A stretch of DNA of 64,000 bases from NCBI GenBank assembly GCA_020809705.1, contig CP085833.1, positions 1,798,001 through 1,862,000 of the forward strand, written 5' to 3'. The DNA comes from Calonectria ilicicola (Eukaryota; Ascomycota; Sordariomycetes; Hypocreales; Nectriaceae). The notes beneath the pieces are model-generated. The model searched no databases. It worked only from the letters and a program-made list of their open reading frames with translations, and was not told the DNA's origin. Of the stretch, positions 46,552 to 57,300 are shown one piece after another (position 1 is the first letter of the stretch; each line of letters starts with the position of its first letter). The translations under genes were made by a program, and so were the position numbers.

Positions 46552-47420
46552 TCACGACATGGCCATAGATACGATTGACAAATTTGGATATTGGTGCTAA
46601 TGAGCGACGCAAATGCACCATTTTGGATTTATGCACGACGGCGTCTGGATGTTGATTGAATTGGTCACGAAAGTTGACTCTTTTTCCTAATATTTGGTTG
46701 ATGCGGCGATGACATTGGCGCATAGACACTGGCAGACTAGAGACATGATAGAGAATGCATTCACGAAGAATTCGATAGGGTCTGGAAATAATTGATTGGT
46801 AATTTCGTTCATTTGTTCTGATCGGGTTTGAACCGTGCCGGTTTGGTGATGTTTGCCAGAAACTCAAAAGCCACAAAGGCGACAACTGCTGCATTCAGCT
46901 TAGCCAAGACTTGCCTAATCAAGAAACCATCAACTTACCATTTAATATAGTTAAAGGGCGCTTCCCTATACGATGCCCTGCTATTAACAATTGTACAATA
47001 GCCACTTGAACCTAGCTGGTGACCACTTAGTTTGCGCTCCAATGTGGTTGGTGGTCGGGAATCCGGGGCTCGTCGGAGGTAGTGTGGCTCCATAAAGCCG
47101 ATGCCGTTGCAATATTTCCGACCGAAATCTAGCATTGCCGTTCCGAGACCCAAATCCTTCACGTTTATTGACCCCGCTACTAATCTTTGTCTGGCTAGGC
47201 CGCGCGAGGGTCTCATTGATGAGAAACCATCCTATCGTTTGATTGATGGGTGCCTGGAGATGGCGATCTGAGTCGAGCCTCTGGAAATTGGATGAAGTTC
47301 AGTAGATATATAACCCGGGTCTAGTTGCATTTCCAAAGGTAAATTCAAAATCAAGGGATCAAGTACCTTCAATCCGTCTCATATTCATTTAAGTGTTTTG
47401 TTCATCGCCAGCCTAACATC
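46552..47420. other. Intergenic, ATG26 3' region and SDR promoter
   Basis: 870 bp with no gene seen. A box-B-like GGTTCAAACCC on the minus strand near 46820 has no tRNA fold around it. Confidence 0.4.
47306..47312 (+). promoter_or_regulatory. TATA box of the SDR gene at 47421
   Basis: TATATAA lies about 109 nt upstream of the ATG. Confidence 0.45.
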
Positions 47421-48489
47421 ATGTCTATCCGGTCGCAAATGTGTCCACCTTCGCCAACCTTTACAGAGGAAGCTCTGCCCTCCTTGGCCTCAAGGGTGTA
47501 CATAATCACAGGAGCAACCTCTGGTGTTGGATTCGAACTTGCCAAGATTCTTTATTCCAAATCTGCAACTGTATATCTTGCAGCTCGCAACGTGCCAAAG
47601 ATGACAGCGTCTATCCAGGCGATCAAGGAATCTTTTCCCGCCCCCGCTGGACGACTTGAGCCTTTGGAAATTGATTTGGCCGACATGAAATCAGTCCAGC
47701 TTGCAGCAAACCGATTCAAGGAAAATGAGGCAAGACTTGATGGTCTCGTACTCAATGCTGGGGTCATGACTCCCCCTGAAGGCAGTAAGACTAAACAGGG
47801 CTATGAGCTCCAAATGGGAACGAACTGCCTTGGAGGGTATCTCTTGCTGCGACTACTCGAAGACATACTTATAAAGACTGTGAGCAGTGCTGAGAAGAAT
47901 AGTGTGAGAGTTGTTTGGTTGGCAAGCACTCTTCAATTGGGTGGCGCGAAGGATGGTGTTTCCTGGGATGAGACAAAGAATGAACCAAAGGTCTTAAACA
48001 GCCAAATGGAAAATTACATGATGAGCAAGGCTGGAAATGCCTTTTTGGCTCATGACGCAGCAGTAAGACTGGGACCTCAAGGTATTCTGTCAACGGTATG
48101 TCCTATCCCTAAAAATTGATGAGCAAATGTTAACAGCTTCACAGTGCGTGAACCCCGGATTCTTGAAGACCGATCTGCAGCGACACCTTCCAGGGCCTGT
48201 CTCATTTCTCATGGTGAGATTCTTCAGTCAATGTTACGAGAAAGGGGCTAATGAAAGATAGGGGATTGTTTTCAAGAGCCCTAAATTTGGGGCATATGGA
48301 GAGCTGTTTGGATTGTTGTCTCCAGAGTTGACCATGGAGAAAAATGGTGCATTCATCTCCCCAGGTGGACGTTTTGGGACCCTTCCGGACGATATCAATG
48401 CTGCATTAAAGAGCGAGGAGAATGGCGGCACTGGCAAGTCTCAGATGTTCGCCGCCTGGTGTGAGAGGGAGATTAAGGCGTATATTTAG
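47421..48489 (+). CDS. Short-chain dehydrogenase/reductase (SDR)
   Basis: An NAD(P)-dependent oxidoreductase with unknown substrate. Three exons (47421-48095, 48145-48213, 48262-48489; introns of 49 and 48 nt) give 323 aa. Cofactor motif TGATSGVGFEL (about 31-41); NAGVM follows; catalytic region with VVWLAS and YMMSK (YxxxK); and NPGFLKTDL after the active site, split from the preceding strand by an intron. The late segment shows the elongated C-terminus seen in fungal WWOX/retinol-dehydrogenase-like SDRs. It is related in shape to the SDR at 31.7 kb but not a close copy. No gene-cluster partners are seen. Confidence 0.9.
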
Positions 48490-48926
48490 ATGACGACTTG
48501 CGTTGGGACGGTTTCTACGGTTTTCTATGCTCATTTTGATGCAACGGAAGGCCATTTCCTGTCATATTCACTTGTAACCTGTCTGAATAAGGATGAGGTC
48601 GCATGTATGCCAAATAACAGCCATTAATTGAGCTTGTTTGAGTTGAAGCTGGAAAACATAGGTAATATGCCGACTCCGAGATTATTTAGAAATTTAGGGG
48701 GAATTTAGTTGAAAGTTCATGGCCAGATCATTGAAACGATACTTGTATTACATTGTGAGCTTTTGTCCTCAATTTCATGTGGTGGCAATCCTTCATGATG
48801 ATTTTTTAAAATTTCATTTCTATCGGCCGTGCATAAGTCATTACATAAAGTTTATGTGCTAATTTGCTAGCTAGCAGCAACCTAGCTTATTGACATGTGT
48901 GTCTTGGATATGTCCTATTACACACC
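48490..48926. other. Convergent 3' intergenic region
   Basis: About 440 bp, AT-rich, between two convergent stops. Nothing else is seen. Confidence 0.4.
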
Positions 48927-49811
48927 CTAAACGTTGACGATTGTAAAGTCTAGCACCACAGGGCGATGATCCGAGATGTAGGTGCCATCGGAAGCTTGGG
49001 CATTCAGTACCGCATATGAATCCCACCGCAAGCCCTCTGTGCTCTTGACAAAGATGTGATCAAGCTCTTCGTCATCCGAGGTGTCTTCCGTGAAGCCGGT
49101 GTATGTATCATTTTCTCCAAAACGACGTCCTACCGGAACCTCAAATTTCGTGTCGTGCAAGTCGGAAGCAAGAATCTTGTAAGCCTCGTTATCCGGCTCA
49201 ACGTTGAGGTCGCCGCCCACAAATACGGGAAGTGTCTTTCCATCGTGTGAGGACCAATCATTGGTCAGGTTCACAATCAGCTTGGCAGAGTTGACACGAG
49301 CAGTCTGGCCGATGTGATCAAAGTGGGTACACATGTAGACGAAGCCTTGGCCAGTGCTGCGATGGGTGAGTCGAGCAACAGTCACTATGCGAGGCAGTGC
49401 GGCATCCCATCCCTTGGAGCCAGCCTTGTCGGGTGTTGGGCTCAACCAGTATGTCGCATTGTCGTCTAGGTCCCATATTGAGGTCTGATAGAAAATTGGA
49501 GAGAACTCGCCGCCTCGAGCCCCATCGTCGCGGCCGACACCGACGTATGACCACCCGCTCAGCCCCGATTGGATATCATCGACTTGATTGGAGAGTGCTT
49601 CTTGGAAACACAAAAGTGATTGAGGGTGTCCGGAAATTTCATCATTGAGAAGAGTAGACATCAAGGGCCACCGAACAGACCAGAGCTCTTCGTCCGCACC
49701 TGGGCTAGTCACAGCATTGCGGATGTTGAAGGTCATGAGCCTCAGACCGAGCGACTCGACTGAGGCCGCGGCCATTATTAAGGCCCTAAAGAGCGAATAA
49801 TCGAGTTTCAT
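48927..49811 (-). CDS. Endonuclease/exonuclease/phosphatase-fold hydrolase
   Basis: A single exon of 294 aa from ATG 49811. It has the DNase I/Mg-dependent phosphodiesterase fold: strand with LRLMTFNIRNA (Asn), LLCFQEA (metal-binding Glu), YMCTHFDHIG (His), FVGGDLNVEP (Asp/Asn) and a C-terminal SDHRPVVLDF (Asp/His), all in the proper order. The N-terminal 25 residues are mildly hydrophobic (MKLDYSLFRALIMAAASVES); a secretion signal is possible but weak. Fungal relatives are often annotated as secreted or cytosolic hydrolases without known substrate (nucleic acid, phosphoinositide or sphingomyelin-like). The frame extends two codons past this ATG but without another ATG. Confidence 0.88.
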   Translation of the reverse strand: MKLDYSLFRALIMAAASVESLGLRLMTFNIRNAVTSPGADEELWSVRWPLMSTLLNDEISGHPQSLLCFQEALSNQVDDIQSGLSGWSYVGVGRDDGARGGEFSPIFYQTSIWDLDDNATYWLSPTPDKAGSKGWDAALPRIVTVARLTHRSTGQGFVYMCTHFDHIGQTARVNSAKLIVNLTNDWSSHDGKTLPVFVGGDLNVEPDNEAYKILASDLHDTKFEVPVGRRFGENDTYTGFTEDTSDDEELDHIFVKSTEGLRWDSYAVLNAQASDGTYISDHRPVVLDFTIVNV

Positions 49812-51250
49812 TTTCAAAAGAGATAGAGCGAGTATCTGAAAAAGTTTTCCAAAAAAGAAAAAATTCTATGAAGGTGCGGATCGACCCTTACATATAACCT
49901 CTTGTTTCACGTTAGGCGAGTGCAGTGACTGCAAGTATTTCCTGACCGTCACCGATTCACCCTGATGAACCTGAACCAGCAAAAAGAAAAGTTGTAAAAC
50001 ACGTGGGGATTAGATAAAACAAGTTTCCCAAACAAGCATGTCCAAAAAATGCGCGGCCCACAAAGATTGGAGGTCTTGTGTCTTCACTGGTGTGGTGATC
50101 AGCATGCACGTGGTGGAACCGAGTGGTATTCATGTTACAACGAGCCTGGCCCCTGCCAGCACCACCGTGCTATCTTCAAAATGCCGCTCGGGCTTGCCTT
50201 GCAAGATTTCCCATGTTTCCCTATAACCCGCGGATCTATTTCCTTATATCGCGACCGAAGTCGGTGAAGCCTGGATATGCTTAAGTGGGTGGGTCATAGA
50301 AGTCGCGGGAGCAAATCGATCGCGGATGTTCCCTGCTTACCTGGGGTCGCAAGCCCCTTCATCCTGGTTAATCCCCTCACATGGCCTTTCCAGTGGTTTC
50401 CATGTTGAGCCTATAAGAGCACTTATGCATGCATGTCATGAGCTCATGTTTGTACCGATGATCTGCTCTTCGTGCTTGTGTACGGTCCTAATGATAACCC
50501 ACCTAATGTTACCACTCCGCTTTCAGAATTAGCAGGTCAAAAGTTCGGTTATGCGCCCAGGAAAAAGGCCAAGCGAAAAGGAAACCCAATCAACAAGTCC
50601 ACGTGTGAAGCTACAGATGTCTGCTAGGAAATTTAATGGGCGTGTCTTGTGATGTTGTTGTAAGCAAGTGATCCGGCCAGCGGTACTGGGCACCTTGACA
50701 GGTTGACCCTGAAGACTCCGCTGACCTAACCCCAAAGTCAGACTGCAACACCGCAACTCTCGCTTCTAGTCTCCAGCCTAAGAAATAATAGACATAATTG
50801 ATAGCGCAGGTAAAAAAATATGTGCTGATCCTATTGACGATGCAATGTGAATTGGTGAGATCGGCGGGCATCTTGTACGTCGCGCAAACGGTTGGCTGTA
50901 ATGACAATCTTGCTGAACTCCGGGTGCCGGCTCATATGATAGGTATACACTGTGTCAGTTTCGTGATATAATTCGGATTCAGCGATACAAAATAGGATGA
51001 GAATCACAGACCAATGTCGCACAAAGCCGCCGAAGTCTCACCCGCGGGATGAATTAGCCGGGCGCTACCTGAGTCATGAGTGGGTGACCTGCAAAGTTGT
51101 GGTACAATTCTGAAATATATCCAAGCACAATTTATATTAGTTGTAGAAATTGAAAAACTATCGCGTGATGCCAAGCCACCAAGCCGGATGTGTGATATGC
51201 AGCCGTGGTACATATTTCTGCCTGACCCAGCCTCTTATCTGACTTCTGAG
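49812..51250. other. Intergenic, no gene supported
   Basis: 1.4 kb. Short frames on both strands only. Includes the promoter of the hydrolase gene and the 3' region of the GFA-family gene. Confidence 0.45.
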
Positions 51251-51706
51251 CTATTTCTCTTCATACTTAGGATCCAGGCCAATATTAAAGGTTGGTGATT
51301 CAGGGTCACTGCCCTCAGGAACCGGGACTCTTGCCGTCCGTGTGTAAATGTGCCTAGCGCCCTCCCAGCTAAGTCCTTCCAAGCATCCTCCCTTGATGCT
51401 GAGAGTGGGCTTGGGCTTCCCGTTTGGAAGAATGCTTCGATGGAATATTCTTACACCGCATTCCTTGCAAAAATAGCACTCTAGCAAGTTCCCAGCATCC
51501 GTTGGGCGGGTCCAAAGGCCCAGTTTGGAGCGCATGTCGTCTGGTATTGGCCACATACCGTCGGCAGGGAAGATAGCCGAAGTACCAAAGGCGGAGGATG
51601 ATTGTTTCTGGCATTCGAGACAGTGACAACAATACACGCTCAAAGGCTCAGGACAAGAGGCATATAGAACAATGCTGCCACATTGGCACTGTATCTTGGG
51701 GTTCAT
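51251..51706 (-). CDS. GFA/CENP-V zinc-binding domain protein
   Basis: A single exon of 151 aa. It has the zinc-binding pattern of the glutathione-dependent formaldehyde-activating (GFA) family: CQCGS (residues 7-11), CCHCLECQ (26-33) and CKECG (near 80-84). Such proteins fold as a beta-tent with two zinc sites. Some bind glutathione adducts, but most fungal members have no proven reaction. It starts MNPKIQCQCGS, with no signal peptide. A short acidic C-terminus ends PKYEEK. Its promoter faces that of the divergent membrane-protein gene about 600 bp away. Confidence 0.88.
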   Translation of the reverse strand: MNPKIQCQCGSIVLYASCPEPLSVYCCHCLECQKQSSSAFGTSAIFPADGMWPIPDDMRSKLGLWTRPTDAGNLLECYFCKECGVRIFHRSILPNGKPKPTLSIKGGCLEGLSWEGARHIYTRTARVPVPEGSDPESPTFNIGLDPKYEEK

Positions 51707-52316
51707 GCTAGTGAGGTATTATTAGTGGATGAGGTATGCGCAATGTTGACAGCTGGGCTGCTTACATTGATTGCTAATGGTTGCTGAGATGTCGCTGAGT
51801 TTACCCAGAAAAAATCCAACGCTATGTCGTTGACTACAACCGTGGGTTATTGGTCTGTAAATAGTTTTTAAGTTGGGGTAGGATCAGCCTTGGGGCGTCA
51901 TGACTGCACAAGGGCGTAGATGGCGTCGCTCAACCCCGCCCATTGGATGCCATCACACAAATCACATGAGAGCAATTTTACATCCTGCACTTCATAAAAT
52001 TAGTATTTCAATCACTCTGAACAGCCTGGAGAGGCAATTATATTCGTCATGGTCTATCGGAACAAGAACATCAGTAAAAGAGCATCTTCCCCCACACAGG
52101 CTGCTCAAATCTGGCCCTCACTAAGGTGCTTGGCTCAGACTGCAGCGAGCATAGGGTCCGTGCGCAGGAACCGGAACGGGGACCTTTTCTCCGGGTAGTG
52201 ACGTAATGTGGAGGCTGGGATGTGCAACTCAACCTACCACGCTGAAGCATCGCCGAATAGGCTGGACTCGATGCATTTACCTATGTGCCTTTTGTACTTG
52301 CTACCCATAAACCACC
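51707..52316. promoter_or_regulatory. Divergent promoter region
   Basis: 610 bp between the GFA-family start and the Rrt8-like start. No ORF is supported in it. Confidence 0.4.
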
Positions 52317-53260
52317 ATGCCTCGACTTGATGGGTATGATAGGCTATATCCCTCGCGGGTTGAAGCTTTGTCTCGGCCCATCGAGCGACCCATTCTCTAC
52401 CTAAAGCGCGCCGCCGTTGCTGCATCGTATCCAATTCAAGGTGTCTGGTACTTTTTACGCCGTCGCGAGTTCTGGCCGCTATTTACAGGGCGTATACTGC
52501 CCCTATCAATCATATCTTTTCTTGTATATTTCCTCCTCTTCACCTTTACATTTCTGCCTCAGTTTGCTTTCCTCGCCATCTTCCACGGATGGGGTGCTTG
52601 GGTCAACGCCGTGGTGCTTGTGCTTGGAGAAGGATTGGTAATAATCCAAGCGCTCTTTGAGGGATTTTTCGTGGACGAGTGTCGCGTGGATGTATTTGAT
52701 GTGAGTTTCTCTTCCATTTGAGGGTATCAAGCCTTTGTAGTTCTAATTTGTTCTAGGCTACCCTCATCGACTACTCCCTGACAGATCTCATCTCCCCGCA
52801 CCGCATTTTATTTAGGGACGCTCCCGATTGCGTCAGGACGCTGGGAAAACCAACTACCCCGGCAATTTACACTCCATGGAGCCTCATACAGTTGGTTGAG
52901 CTTGTCGTTTTTCTACCTCTCAATCTAATTCCCTTTGTCGGAACACCAGCATTTATTATTATCACGGGGGCCAGGCTGGGAAAGCTTGCACACTACCGCT
53001 GGTTTCAGCTCAAAGGGTATTCTAAAGATGAGGAAAAGAAGGCATTGCGTGATCGCGCATGGGAGTATGTTTGGTTCGGGACTGTGGCCATGATCCTAGA
53101 GTTGATACCTGTGTTTTCGCTCTTCTTTCTGTTAACCACGACAGCGGGAGCGGCCATGTGGGCGGCCCGAATCGAGGATGAGGAACAGCGGCAAGCTGTG
53201 GATGACCTCGTGGGACGGGAGGATTTTATTGCACCTCCTCCATACACGGACGTGGTATAA
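52317..53260 (+). CDS. EI24-domain / Rrt8-like membrane protein
   Basis: Two exons (52317-52700 and 52757-53260; 56-nt GTGAGT...TAG intron) give 295 aa. The N-terminal part (SYPIQGVWYFLRRREFWPLF) leads into a pair of hydrophobic segments (about 58-105). Exon 2 has further membrane segments (about 175-200 with LPLNLIPFVGTPAFIIITG, and about 245-270). The cytosolic tail ends in PPPYTDVV. This layout is that of the EI24 family (Lds1/Lds2/Rrt8 in yeast, lipid-droplet or outer-spore-wall associated). Position in the cell is inferred from family knowledge: ER, plasma membrane or lipid droplet. The tail PPPY could act as a WW/Nedd4-type ligase ligand. Confidence 0.82.
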
Positions 53261-54306
53261 TGCATGTGCTCACAACCTCTGCTTCAACCCAAGACAGCAT
53301 GCCACCATGCGCATCAGGAACCTAGGTACTTATCTTGACTATCTCATCGTACCTCCCGTCTACCTCAGTCGTGGTCACCTCCCCGTATCTTTTTGAAGCC
53401 TCAGGTTCCTATGACTCGGTGTGCTTGCTTCTATGGAGATGCCTGCCTCAGGTCTTCAAGAGTTCGCGCCTTTCTGCCTCAGGTCTGCTGCTGGATTTGT
53501 TGAGGGAAGGATATTCGTGCTTGACGAAGTAAGGCGATGGAAAGAGGCTCACGGATCATTCAACAGAAGCCAATGGCTGCTAATGGGTTACTCCAGGCAT
53601 GGTGGCATGACTCAACTTAGCGAGACGGAAGGAGAAGGGTACTTGGCGCAGGGACTCCTCGCATTGGACGCCATAAACTCTTTCCAGCAGATGGTATCAA
53701 CGATAACGTGGTAGAATTGGCGATTACTTAATTTTTCAATTGGCGGCTTAATGATGGAACCTTCTCTATACGATATCTATTCATTTAATGACAGTGGCTA
53801 CATATCAATCTGATCAAGAATTGCCAATGACCTGTATCTGTGGAAATGAGAGAGGGCCAGCCATTGCCAGTGGGCACTGGCAGCCGCACTCCTTCCTTCC
53901 TGCAACTCTTGCTCAACCCGCGAGTTTGCCTCAAACCTGAGGCAGTCCCGAATTCAACGGATCGCTCAACAGTTATGAGAAGGAAAGCGCACCTTCTCTG
54001 TGGAGGAGGACATGTGAGTCTTGCCCTCCCCCAAGCACTTACTGGGACGAAAGGATTTCCTCCCACTCCCGATTTCTCCTCTGACATCTTCTCTTCTTCA
54101 ACTTCATTCTCTTCATTGCCGACACCTCGCCATCCCACCATCTCCTCATACTTTTCATCTCTTCTTGACTTCGTGTCTGATCTTTGGTACACTCGTTTAC
54201 CTTTCGGCTTCCTTGTACTTCAATCCTGTCATCTACCTTCTTTCATTCTCACCACCAACTTTCTCCACCGCGAGAGTAGTTCTCCCGTATCAAGGCCTTG
54301 CCACAG
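53261..54306. other. Intergenic, leader of the repeat-protein gene
   Basis: About 1 kb without a supported gene. 54060-54300 is strongly TC-rich, as in fungal core promoters. Confidence 0.4.
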
Positions 54307-57300
54307 ATGCGCATCTCTCTCTCCGTCGGGGCCATTGTGGCCACGGGCTTTCTGGGACACGGTTCCAGTGCCCAAGCCACTGGCTATGGGTGAGCGAGCA
54401 CTCTGACTCTACTTCTTTCTGATTCAATGCTAACCGCCATCAAGTGCTCCTGCAAGTGGCTCAAACGGAGTCCCAGTCGACACCAATGGCAACATTCCTC
54501 CAATTGATCCCAATGGAGCTACTGGGAATGCCCCTATCCCCGGGACTGGTCCTGCTGGAGTTCCTGGTGGTGTTCCTTCTGGTGTTCCTTCTTTCCCTGG
54601 CGGCGTTGTTCCTGGTACTGTTCCTGGTACTGTTCCTGGCACTATTCCTGGCACTATTCCTGGCACTATTCCTGGTACTATTCCTGGTACTATTCCTGGT
54701 ACTATTCCTGGAACCATCCCTGGTGGCGTTCCTCCGGTCATCCCTCCCGCGGGCAGCATCCCTGATGTCAGCTCTGCTTTTGTGCCTGGAAGCCATCCGA
54801 GCAACATTCCCGTCAATGTACCTGGTGTCACTCCAGAAGTTCCTGGTGTCCCTGGTGTCCCTGGCGTCCCTATTATCCCTGGCATCCCTGGCATCCCTGG
54901 CGTCCCTGACGTCCCTGGTGTCCCTGGCGTCCCTGGTATCCCCGGTGTTTCAGTCTCTGGTTCTCCCAGCTGTCCCACGCAAACTTCAACGGTCGTTGTC
55001 ACTGTTTACCCCACAAATCCCGATGCTGTCCAAGGTGGTTCCCCAGATGGAACCCAAGCTGGTATTTCAGGCAGCATTCTCTCCAATGGCGTTGGCTCCT
55101 ATTTGACTGTCACTCCTGTTCCCACTCAACCTCCTCTGTTCCCGCTCACACTGGCAACTTCGGCAATCTCACCCTTTACTACTATCACTATCGACATATG
55201 GGGTGGATCTCCTGATGAAGGTACCAATTCTGGTGACGGATCTGACTCTGATGGCATTTCTCCCACTGACGTTAATTCTGGCGACAACTCTGGTTCTGGT
55301 GGCGACTCGACTGGTTTCTTTCTATCCTCTCCTACATCAGAAATTGCCCCCGAATATTCAACTGTTCCATCTGGAAGCCCCAATGCTGGAGCATCCGTTG
55401 GGTTCCCCGATGGCCCCGAGCAAACTACACAGTCTCCTCCCCCATTCCCGACCCAGCCTGCACAACCTGGGTACCCTGGAAATGTCCCTGGAAATGTCCC
55501 TGGAATGTCGCCTGCCAACACATGGACAGATTTTGGCCAACAACCCAACACGTGGTTTACTCAAGATGGTTCTCAGGTTTCCGCTGGCTTACCAGTTCCT
55601 TCCGGAGCCACTCCCTGGTTGACAGTCACTCCAGGCGATTCTGGAAATGGTCCTTTCACCAACTCCCTTGTGACAATTGCTACAGCAGATGGGCTATTCA
55701 CTACAACCAACGCCGTGGCTCAGGGTGGAGTGCCAACAGTTGGCTACCCATCAGAGATTCTTCCATCAAACAACGGTCAAGGTCTTCCGCAAGACACATC
55801 AACAGGAGTTTTGGCTCCCACTCCTGCCATTACTGGCATGCCGACTGGACCCGTGCCCCAAGGGCCTTCCGATGGTTCCAATTTCCCAGCTGCTTCCAAC
55901 GCTCTTACCACCTGCACTACATTCACTGTTACTGGTCCAGATGGGCTTCCTACCATCGTTGATTCCACTTGGGTGATTTCTGTACCAACTCCCATCTCAC
56001 AGGCATCTGCTCAGTTACCCGATGCGGGCATTACTCAGGGTCCCGGTGGTTTTCCTATCACTACAGTTCCCGAAGTTGGCTCCGGTAATCTTGGAACAAC
56101 AACATGCACAAGCTACACAATTACTGGAACCGATGGACTCCCTACCATCATCCATTCCACTTTTGTGGTCCCTGCGCCTACTCCCATTGGGGATTCTCCC
56201 AGCTGGCCAGGTTCAATCCAAACTGGATACCCCATCCCAGGACTGCCTGCAAGCATGCAAACCAGTGACTTCAGCGGTCTTATCAGTGGCATTCCGGGAG
56301 GTTTCCCAACTGGCAATCCAAGCGGTGAGGTCGGCGGACTCCCAGGCGGACTCCCAACCGGACCTCTAAACAACCCCACCGGATCTGAAAACCAACACCC
56401 GGGCTTCCCTATTACTACCTGCACCAGCTATACTGTCACTGGCACTGATGGCCTTCCAACTGTTATGGATTCGACTTGGGTCATTCCCGGACCAGTCAAC
56501 ACAATTACTTCCATCCCAGAGGGCCCTGGTACCCCATTTGGAATGTCGAGTGCTCTCGGAACAAACCTTCCTCCTGCTTTTACTGGACAACCCGGCGATG
56601 TCCCCGGCTGGCCTTCACCTTCGGGTCCCAATGGCTTCCCCACTGCGGTCGATTCAACTTGGGTTATCCCTGGGCCTGCAGATACGCAAGGCTTTCCCTC
56701 ACCTTCTTTTGATTTGACATCTGGTCTTCCATCCGGAGCTCCTGGTCCAATCACTGGATCTCCAATCATTCCATTCTCCAGCGATACCGGAATTGCAGGC
56801 GGGATCGCGACATGCACTACGTATACAATTACTGGTCCTGACGGCCTCCCCACCACCATTGACTCCACTTGGATTCTGCCCACAGGAACTAATGTTCCAG
56901 CAGAAACAAGCTTCACTCTCCCCCCTGGTTCGCCTCAGGTTACCGTTAGCTCAGATGCGGCGGCAGGACAATTTACTGTTGTGAGCACTGCCGTATCCAT
57001 CGGGCCAGATGGTCAGCCTACGCCAGTTGTTCAGACCATAGTTGTGGTGACCGCATCCAACGATGGAATTGCCACTAGCCTTCCACAAGGTACTGTTTCT
57101 GGGATCCCAGAGCCGCCTCCTTTTATCCCCGTCATCTCAAGCGGCGATGTTGGTTCCATTCCCACCGGTGTGCCCAGCCTTACCGAGTACAATGATGCCC
57201 TAGCTTCCCCCATCCTGAGTGCAGGTACTGGCGACGCCATCTTTGGCTCCGGTACTACAACTCTCACAGGTACTATTACATCGACAATCATCGAGACCAT

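Noticed and set aside
46810..46835. Box-B-like GGTTCAAACCC on the minus strand
   Set aside because: T-stem does not pair and no cloverleaf can be formed nearby.
31720..48489. Secondary-metabolite cluster suggested by two SDR genes
   Set aside because: The SDRs are 15 kb apart with complex I, KGD2 and ATG26 between; no PKS, NRPS, terpene synthase, P450 or cluster regulator is present.
54430..55002. 190-codon antisense Gly/Thr/Pro frame over the repeat arrays
   Set aside because: Antisense of the tandem PGT/PGV repeats; the sense strand has the signal peptide and splice continuity.
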